DNA of 12,636 nucleotides. Origin: an uncultured Eubacteriales bacterium. Lineage in GTDB: Bacteria > Bacillota > Clostridia > Oscillospirales > Acutalibacteraceae. This document shows positions 7,048 to 12,636 of the stretch, piece after piece. Position numbers and translations under genes: made by a program. Under the pieces are notes generated by a model that ran no database searches, had not been told where the DNA came from, and saw nothing but the letters and a program-made list of their open reading frames with translations. Position 1 is the stretch's first letter. Every line of letters starts with the position of its first letter. The DNA is taken from the NCBI GenBank assembly GCA_900316925.1, contig ONEU01000032.1:1-12636 (forward strand), read 5' to 3'.

Positions 7048-7668
7048 TCAGGAGGGATAGACCTTGCTCCTGCGGTATTCATCCAGAAGAGCCGACCAAT
7101 ACTGCTTATCCTCTTCGGTGATCGGCCGGAGCACCCGACAGGGATTACCCGCAGCCACCACATTGTCGGGAATGTCCTTGGTGACGACAGAGCCTGAGCC
7201 GATCACCACGTTATTGCCAATGGTCACGCCGGGATTGATCACGGCATTGTCGCCGATCCACACGTTATTACCGATGCTGATGGCCTTTCCGGATTCCAGT
7301 CCGGTATTGCGGACGCCGGCATCAATGGGGTGACACGGTGTATAGACGCACACACGCGGTCCGAACAGACAGTTGCTGCCAATGTAGACTTCGGCAACAT
7401 CCAGAATGATGCAGTCAAAATTCGCGTAAAAATTCTCACCGATGTAGGTGTTGCTGCCATAGTCGCAGCGGAAGGGAGGTTCAATGTAGATGTTCTCCCC
7501 TGTGCTGCCGAACAGCTCCTTCAACAGCTCACGGCGATAGTTCTGCTGTTCCTCGGTAGTATTGTTAAACAGCCTTGTAATCCGTCGGGAACGGGCTGCA
7601 TCCCGACGCAGCTCCGGGTCATGGGCGTCGTAAAGCTCTCCTGCGAGCATTCGTTCTTTTTCAGTCAT
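7048..7668 (-). CDS. maltose/galactoside O-acetyltransferase family (left-handed beta-helix)
   Basis: A 206-residue acetyl-CoA-dependent sugar O-acetyltransferase of the Maa/LacA/NodL group. The N-terminus MTEKERMLAGELYDAHDPEL is the family's characteristic opening (Mac domain). Hexapeptide repeats run from about 72 to 175, with NFYANFD (79-85), the catalytic His113 in TPCHPID, SIGNNVWIGDNAVINPGVTI (131-150) and the closing AAGNPCRVLR (172-181). The frame stays open upstream to 7947, but the start at 7668 is chosen because GGAG lies 8 bases before it, the family begins there, and the promoter at 7774-7803 would exclude a longer start. It transfers acetyl to a sugar hydroxyl in the cytoplasm; the physiological acceptor is uncertain. 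It is convergent with the methyltransferase remnant, with no clear terminator in the 32-base gap. Confidence 0.93.
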   Translation of the reverse strand: MTEKERMLAGELYDAHDPELRRDAARSRRITRLFNNTTEEQQNYRRELLKELFGSTGENIYIEPPFRCDYGSNTYIGENFYANFDCIILDVAEVYIGSNCLFGPRVCVYTPCHPIDAGVRNTGLESGKAISIGNNVWIGDNAVINPGVTIGNNVVIGSGSVVTKDIPDNVVAAGNPCRVLRPITEEDKQYWSALLDEYRRSKVYPS

Positions 7669-7773
7669 TCTGTTCACTCCATTCTGATAGCGGATGATCC
7701 TGCCGAACGGAACATCCTTTCCGTCCTTTTCTGTCCGCAGGGGCATTCCGCCCTTGCAACTACTTCCATATAA

Positions 7774-7803
7774 ATTATAAAGGGGACAGTGGAGTTCTGT
7801 CAA
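7774..7803 (-). promoter_or_regulatory. sigma-A promoter of the O-acetyltransferase gene
   Basis: On the - strand, TTGACA (7798-7803) and TATAAT (7774-7779) have an 18-base spacer. Transcription would start near 7767, giving a leader of about 100 bases before the ATG at 7668. No known riboswitch was recognised in the leader. Confidence 0.75.
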
Positions 7804-7882
7804 CAGTATTGGTTCAATCTGTCCGAATGTGTTTTCATATCCGGCAGGGGCACAACACTGCACCCAGAAGGATGTGACACGA

Positions 7883-8074
7883 AGCTTTCTGCCCGCGTAT
7901 GAATTTTCCTCCGCACCGGCAGCCTCATTGCCTGCATCGTGTTCCATGCCTTCAACAACTCCATCTCTGCCATATCAGACGATTGTCACCGCTATCAGCA
8001 TCGTGTTCTGCATCGCATACCTGGTATATGGCATCAAAGCGCTTCCCAGAAGAAACACAAAAATCAATTTTTAA
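7883..8074 (+). pseudogene. C-terminal remnant of a CPBP-family intramembrane protease
   Basis: Three pieces in different + frames read in order like the end of a CPBP (CAAX protease and bacteriocin-processing) membrane protease: SFLPAYEF (7883-7906), then RTGSLIACIVFHAFNNSISA (about 7912-7971), then a transmembrane segment TIVTAISIVFCIAYLVYG (about 7979-8032) ending in a TAA at 8072-8074. The His and Asn-Asn of the middle piece match the last conserved motif of that family. At least two frameshifts separate the pieces, and nothing convincing is left upstream, where the acetyltransferase promoter now lies. It is a decayed gene fragment. The call rests on motif recognition by eye. Confidence 0.5.
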
Positions 8075-8231
8075 AAATCCTTGCCTGAAAGTCCCTACAA
8101 ATCCTTGGTCAATAACGATGAGAAGTGAGTGTTTATCGATTGCTGCAAGGTTTATCCCTCAGCGAATTTTGGAAAGGGGTTCGGGGAAAACCTTTTTTCG
8201 TCAGCAAAAGGTTTTCCCCGGGAACTGGCAG
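8061..8231 (+). repeat. dispersed repeat, copy 2 (full form with hairpin)
   Basis: This is the second copy of the element at 98-233, in the same orientation and about 8 kb away. It overlaps the last bases of the CPBP remnant and ends 61 bases before the stop of the AstE/AspA-like operon. Compared with copy 1 it has 34 more bases (8178-8211), bounded by AAAGG at 8173-8177 and 8207-8211. The long similarity in non-coding DNA suggests a family of intergenic elements in this genome. No transposase and no terminal inverted repeats are visible. Confidence 0.85.
8182..8220. other. 15-bp perfect hairpin inside repeat copy 2
   Basis: CGGGGAAAACCTTTT (8182-8196) and AAAAGGTTTTCCCCG (8206-8220) are perfect inverted repeats around a 9-base loop. 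No T-tract follows on either strand, so it is not a classical intrinsic terminator, although it could stop or stabilise the 3' end of the operon that ends at 8292 on the - strand. In copy 1 only TTTTCCCCG and the preceding AAAGG remain. The remaining 8232-8291 shows nothing identifiable. Confidence 0.85.
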
Positions 8232-8291
8232 GTCATTGCTTTTGGTGGAGGGGTATCTCCGTCGGATCCGCCCCGGCCTGTTATTCTCCGT

Positions 8292-9230
8292 TTACACTAA
8301 ATCATCACTCGGGATGATACGGTATAAGGATGTATTGGAATATATCACGGGCTGGCTCGCATGGAAAAAGACGATTCCGTTGACGGGAGAGATCACCTGA
8401 TCCAATACCCTGCCGGTATAGGGATCGGTAATCTCTGCCAGAAGCTCCCCTTCCCTGACTCTCGCATTGACATCTGCATAACGCACAAAGAACCCCGGAG
8501 TTTCAGCCTTGACATTGACCAGCACATGACCTTCGATCAGACGTGAAAGATAGCCTTCATGGCAGTGATATCTGATGATCCCCCGTTTATTCAGAAATGT
8601 CAGCACCGCATTAACCGCTTCCGCCGCACTGTCATCATCAATGCTGTCCGTAGCATTGGTATAAATGGAAAACGCCTTGGTCCCCCATATCTGCCAGTTA
8701 TAATTAAGAGTGGTAGTATCATAGGGCTTTGCCCTGCGGCGGTACACATAGGGAAGCCCGAAATCCTTGGCAAGCTCGGCATATTCGTTTTCCGTTTTCA
8801 TCATCCTGACATGAGGAATAAAACTGCCCTGCAGATAGAAACTGGCAAACTGGATGCCGTATTCGTAATCGTTGATATGACGGAAAACACCGTCGGCAAT
8901 CCGCTGAGTGGTCTCACCGAGATTGTACCCCGGGAACATTCTGTTAATATCGGTATTATCCGCTGACCAGAACCTCTTGCCGATATTCATGGAATGGGGA
9001 TTGACACAGGGGATCACCATCACGGACTTTCCGCCGCTGATCTTCCCCTTTTTCTCCAGCTGTTCAAAAATAGCAATGAGCTTTGAACACATATAGACCT
9101 GCTGAACCTCATTACCTCTTGTCGCCCCCACCACGCAGGCGGAATGTTCCCCCTTGCCGAAGGTATACGCCTTGATACGCATATTTTCTCTGTATACCGA
9201 GCCAAGCTCAAACAGCGTTTTTTCTTCCAT
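8292..9230 (-). CDS. AstE/AspA-like protein lacking zinc ligands (probable pseudoenzyme)
   Basis: A 312-residue protein of the succinylglutamate desuccinylase/aspartoacylase family, aligned with its neighbour upstream. The usual G-x-H-G-x-E zinc motif reads GATRGNE (35-41), with Arg38 in place of His; Glu41 is kept. NPHSMNIGKRF (77-87) and DINRMFPG (94-101) keep the substrate-binding Asn-Arg pattern. The second zinc His is Phe128 (IQFAS), and the catalytic Glu of the E-M-G motif is Tyr190. The C-terminal barrel-like domain (about 225-312, with SPVNGIVF at 281-288) is intact. GGAGGG lies 6 bases before the ATG, and the gene follows the active paralogue after 12 bases. It is likely a non-catalytic partner, a binding protein or a regulator; this is inferred from missing residues. 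Confidence 0.85.
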   Translation of the reverse strand: MEEKTLFELGSVYRENMRIKAYTFGKGEHSACVVGATRGNEVQQVYMCSKLIAIFEQLEKKGKISGGKSVMVIPCVNPHSMNIGKRFWSADNTDINRMFPGYNLGETTQRIADGVFRHINDYEYGIQFASFYLQGSFIPHVRMMKTENEYAELAKDFGLPYVYRRRAKPYDTTTLNYNWQIWGTKAFSIYTNATDSIDDDSAAEAVNAVLTFLNKRGIIRYHCHEGYLSRLIEGHVLVNVKAETPGFFVRYADVNARVREGELLAEITDPYTGRVLDQVISPVNGIVFFHASQPVIYSNTSLYRIIPSDDLV

Positions 9231-9242
9231 GGGACTCCCTCC

Positions 9243-10178
9243 TTACACCAGTATTCTCGCAATCAGCGAGCCTTCGGAAACGATCGGATATTCCCGCAGG
9301 GTAAACACGATACCGTCTGCCTGCGCCGTAATGGTCTCGTTTATCTCTCCCGTCAGAGGATTGAGGATATCTCCGATATGGTCTCCCACCCTGACATTCT
9401 TCCAATGCTCCACGGCAGGAAGGAACACCCCCGAACTTCCCGCATTGATGAACATCACTTCGCCGTCATCGGAAATGATCGGCTCCTTCGGTTCCCCGAC
9501 CTCTCCGCTCCAGATCCCTAACTCCTTCATCAATGCAAAAATACCGTCCACCAGCTGATCGCCGAATTTCTTGGCGATCCGCATCCCCACGCCCATTTCC
9601 ACTACCAGAGTCGGCGTGCCGATCATGTTCAGCGAATAGGCAAGCGTTGATTCCAACACTGTTGCAGCCGAATGGACCCAGATATAATCCACATTCAGCT
9701 TTTTGGCAAGGGGGATCAGGGTGCCTTTTGAAAGCTCGTTGATCCTTACCTGGGGAATCTCCTCCAGAAAAATATTACTGGCATGAATATCAATCACAGC
9801 GTCACTGCCGCTGAGATCAGCAATAATCTGTGACGCAATATATTCCGGCATGGAACCGTTCTGGGCACCGGGAAACAACCGGTTCATGTCGAGATCAAAG
9901 CCCGGAATACCCCGTGTGAGGGAGTCAATGCCCAGCGGGTTGAGCGCCGGGTAAATATCCACGATACCTGTCAGACAGCTGTATGATTCCCGGATACGCC
10001 TTTGCAGCTCATAACAGACGTACTGTCCCTCCAGTTCATCCCCGTGTGTTCCTGTCACGACGCTGATACGCTTTTCCTTGCCGTTCAGTCTGTTATCAGG
10101 CATCAGGCGGTTTTTCCTGATCATCAGGGGCTCATCTATCGGCAGCCCCACAGACGCTATGGTTTGAATCATTTCCAT
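9243..10178 (-). CDS. AstE/AspA-family zinc deacylase/carboxypeptidase
   Basis: A 311-residue M14-like metallohydrolase of the succinylglutamate desuccinylase/aspartoacylase group, which cleaves amide bonds of acylated amino acids or short peptides. The zinc set is complete: TGTHGDE (42-48; His45, Glu48) and IDIHAS (129-134; His132). FDLDMNRLFPG (94-104) holds the substrate Asn-Arg, and Glu194 in VVEMGVG is the catalytic base. A beta-barrel-type C-terminal domain follows (about 230-311, with QADGIVF). The ATG at 10178 overlaps the end of the transglutaminase. A second ATG at 10172 would give an ATGA overlap and a better-spaced AAGGA, so the protein may be two residues shorter. As the only intact AstE/AspA copy in the operon, it probably removes or trims the product of the ATP-grasp ligase; the substrate is unknown. 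Confidence 0.9.
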   Translation of the reverse strand: MEMIQTIASVGLPIDEPLMIRKNRLMPDNRLNGKEKRISVVTGTHGDELEGQYVCYELQRRIRESYSCLTGIVDIYPALNPLGIDSLTRGIPGFDLDMNRLFPGAQNGSMPEYIASQIIADLSGSDAVIDIHASNIFLEEIPQVRINELSKGTLIPLAKKLNVDYIWVHSAATVLESTLAYSLNMIGTPTLVVEMGVGMRIAKKFGDQLVDGIFALMKELGIWSGEVGEPKEPIISDDGEVMFINAGSSGVFLPAVEHWKNVRVGDHIGDILNPLTGEINETITAQADGIVFTLREYPIVSEGSLIARILV

Positions 10179-10978
10179 CCATCCTTTGTCTCAATTTCTT
10201 CTACGGTAACGGCCTCGCTCTGCTGCTGGGTACCCTCTCCGTAGAACTTTCCCTTGATCACGGGACAGTCGCCGGAATCCCTGCCGCAGGAGACACGAAT
10301 ATATTCATCATTGACGAGCTTGTTATTGGTCACGTCGAATCCGTACCAATAGCCTTTGCACAACGCCTCCACCCATGCATGGGAGGCACCGTCTCCCAGC
10401 ATCATGCCGACAACATACCTTGCAGGAATATGCTCCATTCTTAGCAGGGACAGCATGATATGGGCATAGTCCTGACAGACCCCCTGCCCCAGTGTCAGGG
10501 CTTTCTCGGCTGTTTCATGGATCCCGGTGGAACCGGAACAGTACCTGAAAACCGTAGGAAGCTGTTTCATCATTTTCAATACCTTCTCATACGGACTCTT
10601 TTCGTTTTCCAACGCAAGAGACTGATGATATTCCCGCAGATGTGTGCCGGGCTCTGTCAGCGCTGTCTGGTACTGAAAGCTGACAGCATTGAAGGGATCG
10701 TCCGTATATTCCTCAAAGATCCCCAGACCCGTCTCGGCTATCCCGCTGACGGACACCTCAAATCTCTCATGGGGCTCTGTGATCTTACCATACAGCTTTT
10801 TATTATGAAAGCTGTCATCTGTCATCCGAAATAACGTGCCGCCGTTCACGGAAGCACGCAACTCTTTGATTTTCTGTCTTTGTGTATCCTTGGGCAGGAA
10901 CAGGACAGAATAGCTGTGATTGTTAACAGCCTCACTATATGAAGCCGTCAGCCGATAATGAAAATGTAACCGTCTGAT
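10169..10978 (-). CDS. transglutaminase-like cysteine protein with apparent ATC start
   Basis: A protein of 269 residues if started at 10978. The N-terminal bacterial transglutaminase domain opens RRLHFHYRLTASYSEAV (2-18). The core follows with Cys168 in GQGVCQDYAH, His200 in ASHAWVE and Asp215 in WYGFDVTNN, so the Cys-His-Asp triad is complete. These proteins act as thiol amidases, proteases or transamidases. No ATG, GTG or TTG exists in frame near the family's usual start. AAGGAGGG (10986-10993) stands 7 bases before an ATC at 10976-10978, where homologues would begin. The first standard start, TTG at 10859-10861, would remove 39 conserved residues and has no good ribosome binding site. The alpha-E gene ends 13 bases before the ATC. 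Product identity is sure; the start is inferred. Confidence 0.85.
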   Translation of the reverse strand: MRRLHFHYRLTASYSEAVNNHSYSVLFLPKDTQRQKIKELRASVNGGTLFRMTDDSFHNKKLYGKITEPHERFEVSVSGIAETGLGIFEEYTDDPFNAVSFQYQTALTEPGTHLREYHQSLALENEKSPYEKVLKMMKQLPTVFRYCSGSTGIHETAEKALTLGQGVCQDYAHIMLSLLRMEHIPARYVVGMMLGDGASHAWVEALCKGYWYGFDVTNNKLVNDEYIRVSCGRDSGDCPVIKGKFYGEGTQQQSEAVTVEEIETKDGWK

Positions 10979-10991
10979 AAAAAATCCCTCC

Positions 10992-11660
10992 TTAGGTATG
11001 AATCAGGTCATGCAGAAGACTTTTGACATCTTCCTGATGGTAAGCGGCTTCGGAAAGTGTATTTTCCAAGGTATACAGCACTTTTTCGTCATACCGCAGC
11101 TTTGACTTGCGCAGATAGCCCTTCATGCGCTGAAAAGCCGTCCTGATATCACTTTCCGGCTTGTCAAAGCTCAGGTACAGATCCAGCCGTTCTACGCCTT
11201 TTCCCAGCTTGATGATATTTCTGATCTGCTCATCCTCGATCATGTCATTGACACATCCCCAGAAAGCCAGGATATGGTCCACCGCATTCATCAGATCAAC
11301 GATGGGGGAATGACTGTTCTCGGCAGTTTTGATATCGTCGATGGCAAGCTGGATATAGGCCATCGTTTCGGTGCCGATGTAATCCCGCATAACAATGGCG
11401 TTATCGTATGCCCGGTTCAGACTGCTGATAATCGAATCCGGATTACATTCATCAAAGGCATACTGTCTTTTGAACGCCTTGCTTGAACCGTAAATGTCGC
11501 TGATCCCGATCTTCCGGCAGAGCACCGCATAATAATCCGGATCGGAGTCGATCATCAGATCGGCCGACTTAAAATAGTATTTCAGCGTGGTATGAACTCT
11601 CTCCGTATATCTTCCCAGCCAATAAAGGTGGTCGCTTTTGTCTATCGTGATAATACCCAT
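10992..11660 (-). CDS. alpha-E domain protein (DUF403 family)
   Basis: A 222-residue all-helical protein opening MGIITIDKSDHLYWLGRYTE, which is the family hallmark. Further matches are AIVMRDYIGTETMAYI (88-103) and a conserved central acidic/aromatic stretch. Alpha-E proteins, as I recall, are usually near 300 residues, so this is a short form, with no sign of a frameshift at either end. They are always linked to circularly permuted ATP-grasp enzymes and transglutaminases; their exact role is unknown and they may bind the ligase or its peptide product. The ATG lies inside the end of the ATP-grasp gene (19-base overlap). GGAGG is 12 bases upstream, rather far, so translational coupling is likely. 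Confidence 0.88.
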   Translation of the reverse strand: MGIITIDKSDHLYWLGRYTERVHTTLKYYFKSADLMIDSDPDYYAVLCRKIGISDIYGSSKAFKRQYAFDECNPDSIISSLNRAYDNAIVMRDYIGTETMAYIQLAIDDIKTAENSHSPIVDLMNAVDHILAFWGCVNDMIEDEQIRNIIKLGKGVERLDLYLSFDKPESDIRTAFQRMKGYLRKSKLRYDEKVLYTLENTLSEAAYHQEDVKSLLHDLIHT

Positions 11661-12636
11661 GTATCTTTAAAACCTCCGCCCTGTGATGAGTTGACAATAA
11701 ATGAATCCGGATTTCGTGAGAAGCGTGTCAGACCGCTTGTCCACACCTTCGTGGTACTGCCCCTGAGGACAAAGGCACGCAGATCGGCTTTTCTCGGCAC
11801 TTTCACACCGTTCTCGTCCAAAATATCCAGATCATAGAAATCAATGACTTCCTGTGCAATAAACCTTCGGGGTTCTTTTTTGAGCAGACTGATAAACTCC
11901 GACTTTTTCTCCGCCGACAGTGAGCTGCCAAAAACCACCCCGTACCCGCCTGCCTCCGCAACATCCTTGATAACCAACCTGTCGAAATTGTCGAGGACAT
12001 ACTTCATGTCCTGCTCATAAAACGGCAGATAGGTCGGGGCGTTCATCAGAACGGCTTCTTCGCCGAGATAATACCTGACCATTTCAGGGACGAAATAATA
12101 GATTCCCTTATCGTCTGCGATACCGTTTCCCGGGGCATTCAGCAGAGCCGCATTGCCCTTGCGGTAAGCTTCAAAAATGTGCGGAATACCAATCACGGAC
12201 TCTTCACAGAAGGTCATCGGGTCGAGATACTCGTCCGATATTCTTCGGTATACCGCTCCGACACGCTGTTTTTTGCCGTTGTAGTCAATGTAATACAGAT
12301 TATCGTTCTCGCAGACGATATCCTTTCCTGTGGTCAGCACGGCCCCGGTTTTTTCTGCCAGATAGGAATGCTCGAAAAATGCAGCGTTATATCTGCCCGG
12401 GGACAGAATGACATTGATACCGCCGGTGTTGACGTAATCCATAACCTCCTTCAGCAGATCGGCGTAGTTGCGGTTGTCGATCACGCCGCTGTCCGTAAAG
12501 GCATCGGGAGCACTTCGCCGTTGAAGCTCCCTTGCGATCATCGGATAGGATGCGCCTGAGGGTACACGGAGATTATCCTCCAACACATACCAGTTGTTGT
12601 CCTTCGCCTGCACCAGGTCAATGCCGGAAATATGGC
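11642..12636 (-). CDS. circularly permuted type 2 ATP-grasp protein (5' end outside window)
   Basis: The frame runs off the right edge; 331 codons are visible, perhaps two thirds of a usual member. The visible part starts HISGIDLV and continues WYVLEDNLRVPSGASY, the family's Glu-Asp-Asn metal/ATP motif. Then come NAPGNGIADDKGIYYFVPEM (about 12087-12146), the nucleotide-binding RLVIKDVAEAGGYGVVFG and RFIAQEVIDF, KADLRAFVL with SGLTRFS, and the closing SQGGGFKDTWVLS. These are the hallmark motifs of CP_ATPgrasp amide ligases, which join a carboxylate to an amine using ATP. It appears active. It is the most upstream visible gene of the operon with the alpha-E protein, transglutaminase and two AstE/AspA proteins, and presumably makes the amide or peptide product on which they act. 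No start or promoter can be given. Confidence 0.93.
   Translation of the reverse strand, partial: HISGIDLVQAKDNNWYVLEDNLRVPSGASYPMIARELQRRSAPDAFTDSGVIDNRNYADLLKEVMDYVNTGGINVILSPGRYNAAFFEHSYLAEKTGAVLTTGKDIVCENDNLYYIDYNGKKQRVGAVYRRISDEYLDPMTFCEESVIGIPHIFEAYRKGNAALLNAPGNGIADDKGIYYFVPEMVRYYLGEEAVLMNAPTYLPFYEQDMKYVLDNFDRLVIKDVAEAGGYGVVFGSSLSAEKKSEFISLLKKEPRRFIAQEVIDFYDLDILDENGVKVPRKADLRAFVLRGSTTKVWTSGLTRFSRNPDSFIVNSSQGGGFKDTWVLSR

Noticed and set aside
7669..7947. N-terminal extension of the acetyltransferase up to 7947
   Set aside because: The extra 93 residues resemble nothing in the family, a consensus promoter lies inside them, and the ATG at 7668 has a good ribosome binding site and the family's standard N-terminus.
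8182..8220. Intrinsic terminator for the AstE/AspA operon
   Set aside because: The stem is strong, but no U-tract follows it on the - strand; it is recorded only as a hairpin.
8125..8317. Small + strand open frames within repeat copy 2
   Set aside because: The equivalent frame in copy 1 is broken by the 34-base deletion and by stops, so the frames are not conserved and the repeat is better read as non-coding.
10169..10861. Shorter transglutaminase starting at TTG 10861
   Set aside because: It would discard 39 residues that fit the transglutaminase N-terminal domain and has no good ribosome binding site, whereas an ideal one precedes the ATC at 10978.

Overview
The window looks like chromosomal DNA of a low-to-middle GC Gram-positive anaerobe, most likely a clostridial gut-type bacterium (Ruminococcaceae/Oscillospiraceae-like). 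This is inferred from strong GGAGG-type ribosome binding sites, near-perfect TTGACA/TATAAT promoters, ATGA-coupled operons and the gene families present; no marker gene settles the taxonomy.

Layout. (1) 1-332: an intergenic stretch with two small hairpins, the first copy of a dispersed repeat, and a promoter. (2) 333-1520 (+): a phosphoglycerate-mutase-like (ApgM/PhosphMutase family) protein that has lost most of its catalytic residues, ending at a strong hairpin. (3) 1617-5712 (-): a MarR regulator and two half-size ABC exporters, overlapping by 4 bases each. The promoter is consensus and two tandem palindromic operators sit over the transcription start. The two ABC proteins have complementary defects, as in heterodimeric multidrug exporters. 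(4) 5857-7015 (+): a consensus promoter, a 28-codon small ORF, a strong terminator, and then directly a SAM methyltransferase gene broken by one in-frame TAA. (5) 7048-7803 (-): a maltose/galactoside O-acetyltransferase-family gene with its own consensus promoter. (6) 7883-8291: a frameshifted remnant of a CPBP intramembrane protease and the second repeat copy. This copy keeps a 15-bp hairpin that is deleted in copy 1. (7) 8292-12636 (-): a tight operon running in from the right edge: circularly permuted ATP-grasp (5' end outside the window), alpha-E protein, transglutaminase, and two adjacent AstE/AspA zinc-hydrolase paralogues.

The last operon is the most interesting part. ATP-grasp plus alpha-E plus transglutaminase is a known conserved neighbourhood, thought to make and process a peptide or amide-linked tag. 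Here it is joined by one AstE/AspA paralogue with an intact metal site and a second that has lost both zinc histidines and the catalytic glutamate, which suggests an enzyme/pseudoenzyme pair. The transglutaminase has its best ribosome binding site in front of an ATC codon, not ATG/GTG/TTG. No tRNA, rRNA, CRISPR array, insertion sequence or phage gene was seen.
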